Shown one piece after another: positions 28,042 through 36,555 of a DNA stretch of 64,000 bases. Under the pieces are notes generated by a model. The model worked only from the letters and a program-made list of their open reading frames with translations, made no database searches and was not told the DNA's origin. Each line of letters opens with the position of its first letter. Position 1 is the stretch's first letter. The translations under genes and the position numbers were made by a program. Source of the stretch: Bacillota bacterium (lineage in GTDB: Bacteria > Bacillota > Negativicutes > Sporomusales > CTSoil-080); assembly GCA_017889635.1 (NCBI GenBank), contig JAGGAC010000003.1:62001-126000 (forward strand), written 5' to 3'.

Positions 28042-29763
28042 ATGCAGAAACTTAATCTTAACTTTTTAAAGGGAACGTGGAAACTAACCAAGCTTTATTG
28101 GCAGTCGGAGGAAAAGTGGCGCTCGCTCGGACTGCTGGCGGTAATTGTAATTCTAACCCTCGGTAGTGTCTATCTATTGGTTTTGCTTAATGGCTGGCGA
28201 AATAACTTTTATACTGCGCTGCAGAATTATGACAAGGCCGGATTGATTAATGGCGTAGGCTATTTTATTGTAATAGCGTTTATCCATATTATTGTAGCTG
28301 TTTATAGACTGTATTTGAGTCAGCTTCTCGAACTCCGGTGGCGCAAGTGGCTGACCAGTTATTATTTAAAAAACTGGCTGAATAAACGAGCCTATTATTT
28401 GATGCAAATTACAAGTAACGGTGCTGATAATCCTGACCAGCGGATCAGCGAGGACTTAAAAGCATTTGTAACTTTAACCTTGGATTTATCACTTGGGACG
28501 CTCAAGGCGGCAGTGACTTTGATTTCCTTTATCTTTATTCTTTGGGAATTGTCTGGTGAGATGACGATTCCACTGGGACAAAATGAGTATGTTATTCCAG
28601 GATACTTGGTTTGGGTAACAATTATTTACGCAGTGGCGGGAAACTGGTTGACAGTAAAAATAGGTCGGCCACTGGTAAAGTTAAACTTTTTTCAACAGCG
28701 CTATGAGGCAGATTTCCGGTTTAGTTTGGTTCGGTTGCGGGAGAACAGCGAGAGTATTGCCTTTTACGGCGGTGAAACACAGGAAGGTGCAAACTTTGGC
28801 AGCCGGTTTAAGCTGGTCGTAGACAATTTCTTTGAAGTTATGAAGCGGCAGAAGAAACTTACCTGGTTTGTGTCCGGCTATGGTCAGACTGCAGTCATTG
28901 TACCGTTGGTACTAGCTTTGCCTAGCTACTTAAGCAAAAAGATAACACTAGGCGGGTTCCTGCAGATCAGCGAAGCTTTCGGTAATGTGCAGGACTCCCT
29001 GTCTTACTTTGTTGATAATTACTCGAAGTTGGCGGAATGGCAGGCTGTGGTAAGCCGTCTACTTGGTTTTGTCGAAAATGTCGATGTGGTCCAGAATTTG
29101 GCCGAGCAGCCTAATCTAGTGTCTGGCTATACAGCCGAACCGTCATTCAGTGCGGTAGGTCTCAATGTTTATCTGCCAACCGGGGAACAGCTAATAAACG
29201 ATTTTGAGCTTAAGTTAGCCCCCGGTGATTCGCTATTAGTAACCGGCCCATCAGGCTGCGGTAAAAGTACTTTGCTAAGGACGCTTGCTGGAATATGGCC
29301 GTTTGGAAATGGTAAGATTACCAGGCCAGAAAACTTTAAGGTGCTTTTTTTGCCCCAGAAGCCATATCTTCCGTTAGGTTCGTTGCGCGATATTTTGCTA
29401 TATCCCGGTGGCACAGAGGCAATAAATGATGAAAGAATTAAAAAGGTTATAATCCTTTGTAGACTTGAGGAACTTGCTGATAAGTTGGACATAGTGGAAA
29501 GCTGGTCCCATATTTTGTCGCTAGGAGAACAACAGCGGATTGCTTTTGCCAGGGCGATACTTCAGCAGCCTGACTGGCTATTTCTTGATGAAGCCACTTC
29601 GGCAATGGATGAGCCAATGGAACAGGCGTTGTACAGTCTTATAGGTCAAGAATTACAAAATACTGCGATAATAAGCGTTGGCCATCGAAGTACACTAATA
29701 AGCTATCATAAGCTCAAGCTAAACTTTACTGATGAAGGCCGCTGGTGTTTAATGACAAGTTGA
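28042..29763 (+). CDS. SbmA/BacA/YddA-type ABC transporter (fused permease-ATPase)
   Basis: A 573-residue half-transporter of the ABCD/YddA type. The N-terminal ABC_membrane_2 domain (about 1-330, six membrane segments, with the conserved RENSESIAFYGGE block near 233) is fused to an ATPase with Walker A GPSGCGKST (about 405), signature LSLGEQQR (about 492) and Walker B WLFLDEATS. Relatives import peptides or vitamin B12-like compounds, or act on very long chain lipids. This family is mainly proteobacterial and cyanobacterial, so its presence in a Firmicute is notable. GAAAGGAGAG precedes the ATG. Confidence 0.85.
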   Translation: MQKLNLNFLKGTWKLTKLYWQSEEKWRSLGLLAVIVILTLGSVYLLVLLNGWRNNFYTALQNYDKAGLINGVGYFIVIAFIHIIVAVYRLYLSQLLELRWRKWLTSYYLKNWLNKRAYYLMQITSNGADNPDQRISEDLKAFVTLTLDLSLGTLKAAVTLISFIFILWELSGEMTIPLGQNEYVIPGYLVWVTIIYAVAGNWLTVKIGRPLVKLNFFQQRYEADFRFSLVRLRENSESIAFYGGETQEGANFGSRFKLVVDNFFEVMKRQKKLTWFVSGYGQTAVIVPLVLALPSYLSKKITLGGFLQISEAFGNVQDSLSYFVDNYSKLAEWQAVVSRLLGFVENVDVVQNLAEQPNLVSGYTAEPSFSAVGLNVYLPTGEQLINDFELKLAPGDSLLVTGPSGCGKSTLLRTLAGIWPFGNGKITRPENFKVLFLPQKPYLPLGSLRDILLYPGGTEAINDERIKKVIILCRLEELADKLDIVESWSHILSLGEQQRIAFARAILQQPDWLFLDEATSAMDEPMEQALYSLIGQELQNTAIISVGHRSTLISYHKLKLNFTDEGRWCLMTS

Positions 29764-29861
29764 ACTTCATACTACATGAAATGATAGCTAAACTTATAGT
29801 GAACTCAAATAAAGTCTGATAGAATAGTGATTATATCAAATTGACGGAAAGAAGGCTGGCT

Positions 29862-30923
29862 GTGTTTGAGTTTTCCAATATAAAATTAGAGAAACTGGTA
29901 ATTCATAAAGCAGGCAACAAAATGAGGGAAGAGCCTTTGGCAATATCGCCTGGCTTATATGAGCTTGATGATGGCAACCTGGAAGAATTGCTGCTAAAGT
30001 ATTTCTTTTCTCCATTTAAAGAAAAAGTGTTGTATCGGCTGTTTCACGAAACTGATATCCATTTAAATGAGATATATAGTTATATAAGCGAGGCGTTTAT
30101 CAGGCCAGATACCTTTTATGATCAGTCGGTGAAGGTGGTAAAGCATTTATATGAAAAAGCCACTCATCCCAAGATTAGGGGCGGGGAATTTTATATGGCC
30201 TATTTCTCCGACGCGACTGTTGGCGATCAGAACGTCGCAGCAATCGGCATATTTAAAACCGAACGCAAGGAAAATTATTTAAAGATAGCCGAAAATCGAG
30301 GCGGTCTAGCTGTTTGGTCTGATACTGGCATTAACATTAAAAAGCTGGATAAGGGATGTATTATTTTTAATACGGAATCTATGCATGGTTACCGGGTTGC
30401 AGTGGTGGATAATGCCAGTGATAATGAAGCAGTCTACTGGAAAGATGATTTTCTACGGTTGGTTAATGTCGAGGATGAATATTTTCATACCCAGAATCAG
30501 TTAAATCTCTGTCGTGATTTTGCAGAAAATGTCTATGGACCATTGTATCAGGCTGATAAAAAAGACCAAGTTGTTTTCATGAATGAGGCAATTGCATACT
30601 TTGATGCCAATCAGGCATATAATGCTGAAGATTTCGCCAGAAGTGTGGTTAAAAAACCAGATCTGATCGAAGAATTCAAGGCTTATAAAGAGAGTTATGA
30701 ATCAAACCAAGGTCTTACTTCGCTCAAGGAGTTTGATATTTCGGGTCAGGCAGTTAAAATAATTAAACGTAAGTTTAAAAATTTAATAAAGCTTGATACT
30801 GATATTGAAATAAAACTCAAAGTTTCAAATTCTGAAAACAGCCAGGAAGATTTTATTGAACGCGGTTATGATGAAACTAAAGGTATGCATTTTTATAAGA
30901 TTTATTTTAATCATGAAGAATAA
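29862..30923 (+). CDS. YejK/NdpA-type nucleoid-associated protein
   Basis: A 353-residue protein of the 37-kDa nucleoid-associated family (YejK/NdpA). Marks include the N-terminal KLVIHKAGNK, the central GGEFYMAYFSD block and the conserved LKLDT-like C-terminal core (KLDTDIEIKLKV). Members bind DNA and, in E. coli, interact with topoisomerase IV; the biological role is loosely defined. GTG at 29862 (AAGG six bases ahead) is preferred over the TTG at 29841. In a Firmicute setting it may instead belong to an accessory or defence-like locus. Confidence 0.8.
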   Translation: MFEFSNIKLEKLVIHKAGNKMREEPLAISPGLYELDDGNLEELLLKYFFSPFKEKVLYRLFHETDIHLNEIYSYISEAFIRPDTFYDQSVKVVKHLYEKATHPKIRGGEFYMAYFSDATVGDQNVAAIGIFKTERKENYLKIAENRGGLAVWSDTGINIKKLDKGCIIFNTESMHGYRVAVVDNASDNEAVYWKDDFLRLVNVEDEYFHTQNQLNLCRDFAENVYGPLYQADKKDQVVFMNEAIAYFDANQAYNAEDFARSVVKKPDLIEEFKAYKESYESNQGLTSLKEFDISGQAVKIIKRKFKNLIKLDTDIEIKLKVSNSENSQEDFIERGYDETKGMHFYKIYFNHEE

Positions 30924-30967
30924 TTTAGCGTAAATAACAGAGCGCAGCAATACAAGGAGGAAGTAAA

Positions 30968-31279
30968 GTGGAGTTTAAAAATGTGACAGTAATTAAGAAA
31001 GCTAATGTTTATTTTGATGGACAAGTGACAAGCCGGACAGTGCTTTTTGACAATGGCGAAAAAAAGACGTTGGGAATTATGTTACCAGGAGAATATAGCT
31101 TTGGTACCGAAGCTGCGGAAATTATGGAAGTTTTAGCCGGAGAAGCTGATGTACTTCTGCCAGGACAGAGTGAGTGGAAGAAATATACTGCTGGTGAAAC
31201 TTTTTGTGTGCCAGCAAATTCAAAGTTTCAACTTAAAGTGCTGACGGTGCTTGACTATTGCTGCTCATATGATGGATAA
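30968..31279 (+). CDS. ppnP: Pyrimidine/purine nucleoside phosphorylase (DUF1255)
   Basis: A 103-residue single-domain cupin of the PpnP (YaiE) family, which phosphorolyses several nucleosides. Typical blocks are [31 protein letters not shown] and the C-terminal YCCSYD (the usual end is YxCxY). GTG start with AAGGAGGA. It converges on apbE across a shared terminator. Confidence 0.88.
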   Translation: MEFKNVTVIKKANVYFDGQVTSRTVLFDNGEKKTLGIMLPGEYSFGTEAAEIMEVLAGEADVLLPGQSEWKKYTAGETFCVPANSKFQLKVLTVLDYCCSYDG

Positions 31280-31308
31280 TGATAGCATTTAAACAATAAA
31301 TTGACTTA

Positions 31309-31352
31309 AAAAAGTCGACCAAGTTCCCACTAAGGGCCTTGGTCGACTTTTT
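31309..31352. terminator. Bidirectional terminator between ppnP and apbE
   Basis: A perfect 15-bp inverted repeat (31309-31323 with 31338-31352) with A5 and T5 ends and a 14-base loop. Confidence 0.88.
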
Positions 31353-31372
31353 GGAATTGATATAATTGAATA

Positions 31373-32404
31373 TTATTGTTGTGAGAGCTCAACTTTATCT
31401 TGTAGTCCTGGTGTAACAACAATTTTGTTATCAGTTGTTATAAAGATAGCTTCAACGCCAGGAAACCTTTGGAGTGCTGACATTCCTTTTTCTAAACCTA
31501 AAACCATGAAAGCTGAACTGGCAATATCGCCAACTGCGGCTATAGCTGAGTCGTTATAAATTAAAGTGACGCTGGCCAGCTCTGGTGCTTGTTTACCTGT
31601 TTTCGGGTCCAAAATGTGGGCATAACGAATGCCGTTTTTTATAAAGAATCGTTGATAATCGCCAGAAGTTTGGGAAATATTCCAGGAATCCATGGTAATT
31701 TTGGCGATAATATTGTCTGAATTTCGCGGGTCCTGTACGCCGATTCGCCAAGGTTTACCATCTGGTTTAGTTCCGATTATCTGAATATCACCACCAGCAT
31801 TAATTAATGCCGATTTTATCCCATGAGCCTTTAGTACCTCTGCGGCTTTATTAAGGGCGTAATCTTTGGCTACACCGCCTAAATCCAACTTCATTCCGTT
31901 TTGTTCTAGATAGATAGTTTCATTATCTTTATTTACCTGAATTTTACGGTAATCCACAAGTGGTAAAACTTTATCTATATCTTCTTTGGCTGGCACGAAA
32001 TCATCTTTGTGTCCGATCCCCCAAAGATCGCTGAGCGGACCAATGGAAATATCAAACGCGCCATCAGTCTTTTTGGATATATCGTTAGCGTAGGTGACCA
32101 TATTAATGAGATCGTGATCTACTGTGACAGGAGAAATGCCAGCCATTTGATTGATTTTCGACACCTGACTGTCGGGGTTAAAATGGTCGCTGATTTTTTG
32201 AATATGTCTGAATTCATCAAAGGCTGCTTTGACGGCAGTCTCGCAATCAGGACCAGAAGCAGTGATTTCAATAATTGTATCCATCAAGAATTGTGTTTCT
32301 TTATATGGTTTGGGTTGAAAAAATGCTGATGGAAAACAACCGGCTGTGAAAACAATAATGATCAGTAGTAGTGCGGCGTTAACTTTATAGTGTGGCAATC
32401 TCAT
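31373..32404 (-). CDS. apbE: FAD:protein FMN transferase, lipoprotein
   Basis: A 343-residue ApbE enzyme that attaches FMN to threonine of flavoproteins such as NqrC/RnfG, using FAD and Mg2+. The N-terminus has a lipoprotein signal peptide with lipobox FTAGC (Cys23), so it is anchored on the outer face of the membrane after LspA processing. The core shows MDTIIEIT, GAFDISIGPL, LDLGGVAKDYALNKA and NAGGDIQIIGTKPDG. AAGGAGG lies about 11 bases ahead of the ATG. No flavoprotein substrate gene is nearby. Confidence 0.92.
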   Translation of the reverse strand: MRLPHYKVNAALLLIIIVFTAGCFPSAFFQPKPYKETQFLMDTIIEITASGPDCETAVKAAFDEFRHIQKISDHFNPDSQVSKINQMAGISPVTVDHDLINMVTYANDISKKTDGAFDISIGPLSDLWGIGHKDDFVPAKEDIDKVLPLVDYRKIQVNKDNETIYLEQNGMKLDLGGVAKDYALNKAAEVLKAHGIKSALINAGGDIQIIGTKPDGKPWRIGVQDPRNSDNIIAKITMDSWNISQTSGDYQRFFIKNGIRYAHILDPKTGKQAPELASVTLIYNDSAIAAVGDIASSAFMVLGLEKGMSALQRFPGVEAIFITTDNKIVVTPGLQDKVELSQQ

Positions 32405-32808
32405 AGGGGATAATTCCTCCTTGATCTTAGGCTATGATAATTATTATACTTGATTTGTGGTTTAGGTGGAAACTTCTTTACCCAACATTATATCCCGGTT
32501 ATTGACAAAGAAAAGCGTGCATTTTATAATAAAAGAAATGTATATTAAGTACCAAGTGTTGTATCCGGATATAACTATTTTAAAGCTAATAAAAATTATG
32601 GCAAAGTCGCCATGAAATTGCAGTTTTTTTATTTTAAAACGCTGCTTTTTAGTGGTGTCTTTTTTATTTATATTTTATTATACTGAGGAAGTGGTACAAG
32701 GGTTTATTGCCAAGGTATGAATTTTTTGGAAATGTAACAGGATATTTTTGAAGTTTGTGTAATAAAAATATTTTGTTGTGTTATGATAATTATTAAGGGG
32801 TGAAAATT
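32405..32808 (+). promoter_or_regulatory. Gap and leader upstream of the glutamine synthetase gene
   Basis: No gene in this 404-base gap. It holds a perfect consensus promoter, TTGACA (32502-32507), 17 bases, TATAAT (32525-32530), giving a leader of about 270 bases. The leader contains a palindrome TATCCGGATA near 32562-32575, a small hairpin ATGGC / GCCAT (about 32597-32612) followed by a T7 run, and an A/T-rich rest. A second extended -10 (TGTTATGAT, -10 at 32782-32787) lies right at the gene. No known riboswitch class was recognised. Confidence 0.6.
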
Positions 32809-34716
32809 ATGTCAAAAGATTTGTTGTATTTTATTCCGGCGGGACTACATACTGAGGAACAATTAGTACATCTATTGATGAGCCGTCCCGAAATTAAGTT
32901 TGTGTCGCTGGTAGGTATCGATTTGGCGGGCAACGATACAGATGAGAAAATTCCTATTAATCTGTTCATAAAAAATGTTGAAAAATTCTTCCTTGGCGGG
33001 GCTGTTGAGACTGATGGATCATCCGTAGTGCTTACTGGTGTAGCAACCCTGAATAACGCTAAAGTTGACATGGTTGTTGATGCCAATGTTAATTGGTTTG
33101 TTGACTACAACTATGATAACATTGATGAAGTTACTGGTAGACCAGTAGGTACACTGCGCATTCCGGCTTTTCTTGTTCATAAAGGTGTTCGGGTCGATTC
33201 ACGGGCAATTTTGGCACAATCCATGGATTATGTGAAAAACGAAGTTTTAAGTCTATTAAAGAATACTCCTAAAGTTGCCGGATTGGAACATCTGAATGTT
33301 GCGGAAATTCAAGATGTTGTGTTTACTGTAGGCACAGAGTTGGAATTTTGGGTTAAAACTCCTGATGAAACAGCTGAAGTTGAAGAGTTATCTTCTACTC
33401 AGGTGATGCAGGAAAATTACTGGGCTCGTACCAGAGGCCAGGCTCGTACTGCACTTGAACAGGCAATTGATGCATTAAAAAGTTACGGCCTAGAACCTGA
33501 AATGGGTCATAAAGAGGTTGGCGGTTTAAAGGCAAAGATCGGCAATACAGGCAATTTAGCTCATGTTGTAGAGCAATTGGAAATTGACTGGCGTTTTACT
33601 ACTGCTATGCAGGCTGCTGACAATGAACTTCAAGCTCGGATACTAATCAAAGAAGTGTTCCGAGCAAATGGGTTCGAAGTTACTTTTAAAGCAAAGCCAA
33701 TCATTGGAGTAGCTGGCAGTGGAGAACATACTCATATCGGTATGGCAGTTAAACTTAAATCAGGTAAACTTGTTAATCTTTTTGCACCAACTGACCTCAA
33801 AAAAGATTTTCTTAGTGCTATTGGCTTTGGGGCAATTATGGGGCTGCTTAAGAATTATGAAGTTGTTAATCCTTTTATTTCGTCAACTAATGACGCGCTT
33901 AACCGTCTAAAACCAGGCTTTGAAGCGCCAGTTTGTATCGTAACTTCCCTGGGGCATAGTCCAGCGGTTGCGTCTCGTAACCGGACTATCCTTGCTGGCC
34001 TTGTTCGTGACACGGAAAATCCGCTGGCTACTAGGTTTGAAGTACGCGCTCCGAATCCGTTTACTAATACTTATGTTGCAGTATCAGCCATTTACCTGAC
34101 CATGCTTGACGGTATAAAGGCGGCTGTAACTTCAGGCAAAACAACCAAAGAACTTGAGGCTGAGTTGTCCAAGGAAGCTGGAAAACCTGGTTTCTATCTG
34201 GAAACTGGCCGCGCGTATCGCAGCGAACATGATGTATTTGAGGACTATACTGAGGAAGAACGTGACCGTATGTTTGGCAAACCACCAACAACGGTTTGGG
34301 AAAATATGCAGGGTATTGCCAATAATCCTGAAAAGGTAGCTGCTTTAACTGCTGGCAATGCCTTCCGGAAAGAACTGATCGATGCTTTTGTTGCTGGCGC
34401 TCAGCTTCGCTGGACTACTGAGCTTGTAAACCGCATTATTCCTGAAAACTGCGATTTAATAAAAGAGTGCAAACGCTTACATGATGCTGATGGTAATGAT
34501 CTTGATGAGCAAGCATGGGGAAAAGTAAATGACTTACGAGTATATCTGGCGAAAGATTCGCTTGCTACAAAAAGCTTGTTTACTCGTATTCGCGAGGCTG
34601 TTCAAGCCGGTGATTTTGCTACAGCTTCAGGGCTCCAGATAGAGATGTCCAATAAGATCGAAGAACTTAAAGCGCTTTACAATCTATACAAACGAAATAT
34701 AATTGAGGTTTGCTAA
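32809..34716 (+). CDS. Glutamine synthetase, long (about 635-residue) type
   Basis: A 635-residue glutamine synthetase family protein, ATP-dependent amidation of glutamate with ammonia. Active-site blocks seen: VGTELEFWV (Glu ligands), EMGHKEVGGLKAKIG, GVAGSGEHTHIGM (HxH of the ammonium/metal site) and the R/N-rich NRTILAGLVRD with ATRFEVRAPNPFTN. Length lies between the usual 450-residue GSI and the 700-residue GSIII; a C-terminal helical extension of about 130 residues follows the catalytic core. ATG at 32809 has AGGGGTG. An Lrp-family regulator follows. An Rv-type gamma-glutamyl ligase role is possible. Confidence 0.82.
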   Translation: MSKDLLYFIPAGLHTEEQLVHLLMSRPEIKFVSLVGIDLAGNDTDEKIPINLFIKNVEKFFLGGAVETDGSSVVLTGVATLNNAKVDMVVDANVNWFVDYNYDNIDEVTGRPVGTLRIPAFLVHKGVRVDSRAILAQSMDYVKNEVLSLLKNTPKVAGLEHLNVAEIQDVVFTVGTELEFWVKTPDETAEVEELSSTQVMQENYWARTRGQARTALEQAIDALKSYGLEPEMGHKEVGGLKAKIGNTGNLAHVVEQLEIDWRFTTAMQAADNELQARILIKEVFRANGFEVTFKAKPIIGVAGSGEHTHIGMAVKLKSGKLVNLFAPTDLKKDFLSAIGFGAIMGLLKNYEVVNPFISSTNDALNRLKPGFEAPVCIVTSLGHSPAVASRNRTILAGLVRDTENPLATRFEVRAPNPFTNTYVAVSAIYLTMLDGIKAAVTSGKTTKELEAELSKEAGKPGFYLETGRAYRSEHDVFEDYTEEERDRMFGKPPTTVWENMQGIANNPEKVAALTAGNAFRKELIDAFVAGAQLRWTTELVNRIIPENCDLIKECKRLHDADGNDLDEQAWGKVNDLRVYLAKDSLATKSLFTRIREAVQAGDFATASGLQIEMSNKIEELKALYNLYKRNIIEVC

Positions 34717-34717
34717 T

Positions 34718-34753
34718 AAAAAGCCTCTCGCCAATTTGGCGAGGGGCTTTTTT
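34718..34753 (+). terminator. Terminator of the glutamine synthetase gene
   Basis: Stem AAGCC-TCTCGCC / GGCGAG-GGGCTT, loop AATTT, then a T6 run. Confidence 0.88.
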
Positions 34754-34918
34754 ACAAAAAGATTGGAATTAGTATCTAAAGTTGTTTGGCAACCTTAAGT
34801 GTTTTGCGGCGACTATCGCCAATTTTTCTCTGCGATATATTTTTAATCATGCATATTACTTGAAATGATATATATATTAAGCTAAAATGATTATTGGAAA
34901 TATTTCATGAGGTGAATT

Positions 34919-35353
34919 ATGGATTATATTGATCGCAAGATTATGGATATTTTGCAGGATGATGGCCGCATTACGATGAAGGAGTTAGGCCAGCGGGTAG
35001 GTCTAACTAGTCCGGCGACGATTGAAAGGGTAAAAAAACTCGAAGAAGGCGGAATTATTGATGGCTATAAGGCTATTATCAATATGAAGTTTGCCGGTCT
35101 ACCGATCCGCGTGTTTATTCTGATTGCATCTGTTAACTCTAGTGTAGAGGATATTACTAAGTTCTCTAGGGAACACCGTAATATCGTGAGTTGTCACCGT
35201 GTCTCAGGCGGAGTATCTCATTTGTTAGAAGCGGTGTTACCTGACATGCAGGGATTGGAAAAACTCCTAGACGAATTAGTACCGTTAGGACAGGCAGAGC
35301 CGTTGGTTGTGCTTTCATCACCAGTAGAGCAAAAAGCCGTCTTATTGCCATAA
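34919..35353 (+). CDS. Lrp/AsnC-family transcriptional regulator
   Basis: A 144-residue feast/famine regulator: N-terminal helix-turn-helix (RITMKELGQRVGLTSPATIERVKKL, read here as RITMKELGQRVG and SPATIERVKKLE) and a C-terminal RAM (Lrp ligand-binding) domain. The position right after glutamine synthetase suggests control of nitrogen or amino-acid genes, but it has its own leader. AGGTGA precedes the ATG. Confidence 0.87.
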   Translation: MDYIDRKIMDILQDDGRITMKELGQRVGLTSPATIERVKKLEEGGIIDGYKAIINMKFAGLPIRVFILIASVNSSVEDITKFSREHRNIVSCHRVSGGVSHLLEAVLPDMQGLEKLLDELVPLGQAEPLVVLSSPVEQKAVLLP

Positions 35354-35369
35354 AAAAATGCCCGTATGA

Positions 35370-35424
35370 AGTAAAACCTCGATTGAAAGGCGAAAAGCCA
35401 GTCTGTCGAGGTTTTACTATTATA
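35370..35424 (+). terminator. Terminator of the Lrp-family gene
   Basis: A 13-bp stem (AGTAAAACCTCGA / TCGAGGTTTTACT) with a 23-base loop holding a small inner pairing, then an A/T tail. Confidence 0.7.
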
Positions 35425-35874
35425 ATTTTGACTCCTAGATTGAAAAATTTGCTGCCGTTGATTGGGCAGTATTTTTCGTAGAAGGCTTTTTTGAAATTGG
35501 TTATTTATCAGTGTGTTCAAATAATAGTATATTGGGAAAATTAAATGCGAAGTATTTATCGTTAACTTAGAAAAATAATGAATACAGGAAAATTATTACT
35601 GATTAGTTAATCCTTTATGTAGCGGAGGAGTATATAATTATTCTGAATGAAGCTACTTCAAGTAGTGCGGGTGAAATAGATGGGCAGGAATTTGATCTAA
35701 TGACAAGGAATTTAATACCAATTAACAGGTAAAGGTAATTATTGGGTTACAAAAGAGTAAGAGATGGCGTTCTTTGCTGGTTTGATGAACTCTAAGAAGT
35801 GCATCATGAAGTGGCTTTTCTGAATATATTTAAATGATATATGCCTGGACCTAATTAAAAAGGGGGGCAAAGGA
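35425..35874 (+). other. Long intergenic gap, no convincing gene
   Basis: About 450 A/T-rich bases. A good ribosome-site-like GCGGAGGAG at 35622-35630 precedes a 31-codon frame without a canonical start (35637-35732). Otherwise there are stop codons in all frames and no clear promoter or RNA structure. It may hold a decayed gene. Confidence 0.4.
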
Positions 35875-36141
35875 ATGGAAGCAAAACTTGTGTTGTATTA
35901 TCTGGAGTCCTGCCAGGAATGTCGGATTATTCGAGAAATGTTGGCTCAGTTAGGGTTGACATACGTATGTGTAAATGTTAATCCAGTAAAAACACAGCGT
36001 CAGGAAGTTTTTGAAATCACTGGTCAGTACTCAGTACCTGTTTTAATTGATGGGAAGACCGTTATGACATCTAAAGATAATATTTTAGAGTATTTAGTAG
36101 AGCATTATCCCCATAATACGGTTAGGCCGGTAAAATATTAG
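35875..36141 (+). CDS. Glutaredoxin / GST-N-type thioredoxin-fold protein
   Basis: An 88-residue thioredoxin-fold protein with redox motif CQEC (C14-C17) at the start of helix 1, the cis-proline block SVPVLIDG near residue 53 and a C-terminal helix (SKDNILEYL). It resembles glutaredoxins and GST N-terminal domains; the CxxC is unlike CPYC and suggests a glutathione-independent thiol-disulfide role. GGGGGGCAAAGG precedes the ATG. Genome neighbours give no specific role. Confidence 0.72.
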   Translation: MEAKLVLYYLESCQECRIIREMLAQLGLTYVCVNVNPVKTQRQEVFEITGQYSVPVLIDGKTVMTSKDNILEYLVEHYPHNTVRPVKY

Positions 36142-36193
36142 GAATGATTTAATCAGCAGAATGATTTTGAAAGCGGATGCTGCAAGATAATGC

Positions 36194-36221
36194 TTGATAT
36201 TTTTTGTTAATTTTGTACAAT
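36194..36221 (+). promoter_or_regulatory. Promoter of the small membrane protein gene at 36310
   Basis: TTGATA (36194-36199), 16-base spacer, TACAAT (36216-36221). Confidence 0.5.
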
Positions 36222-36309
36222 AAAAGTATAGAAGATATCGGCTTGCCCGGGAACGTTTTGCAATGTTTTCAAGGATTAAAGGCATTGCCGTATAGGGGAG
36301 GACGACCTG

Positions 36310-36441
36310 ATGACAAAAAGGAGCAGCAAGCGTAGCCGTAATAAGCGGGAGATCGAAAAAAACAACCAAACTGCGCTTGTAGTAGGCGGTATAGTTGCTG
36401 TAGTAATTTTATTACTTCTTATTTTGTCATTTCTTATGTGA
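36310..36441 (+). CDS. Small single-pass membrane protein (43 residues)
   Basis: ATG at 36310 behind GGGGAGGACG. A strongly basic N-terminus (TKRSSKRSRNKREIEK) precedes one membrane segment (about residues 23-42), so the N-terminus should stay in the cytoplasm. A promoter is visible upstream and a terminator directly follows. No family is recognised; a role as a small regulator or membrane-complex accessory is possible. Confidence 0.65.
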   Translation: MTKRSSKRSRNKREIEKNNQTALVVGGIVAVVILLLLILSFLM

Positions 36442-36447
36442 TTTACT

Positions 36448-36466
36448 GCGCCGCTTGGCGCTTTTT
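36448..36466 (+). terminator. Terminator of the 43-residue gene
   Basis: Stem GCGCC / GGCGC, loop GCTT, T5. Confidence 0.75.
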
Positions 36467-36555
36467 CCCTCATTAAGGCATTGGGGGATAGTATAAGGCG
36501 GTTATAAAATATTGGCTGGAAGAAATGGTGTTGGATGATGTTAGGGGGAGTTTGT

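Noticed and set aside
32597-32640. Possible terminator or riboswitch in the glutamine synthetase leader
   Set aside because: The hairpin is five bp and the T7 run is about 15 bases away; no known aptamer core was recognised.
35637-35732. 31-codon frame with ATT start behind GCGGAGGAG, faintly like an ABC Walker B (NEATSS)
   Set aside because: Too short, no canonical start and no further domain context; similarity to an ABC motif rests on five residues. Left as a possible remnant in the gap entry.
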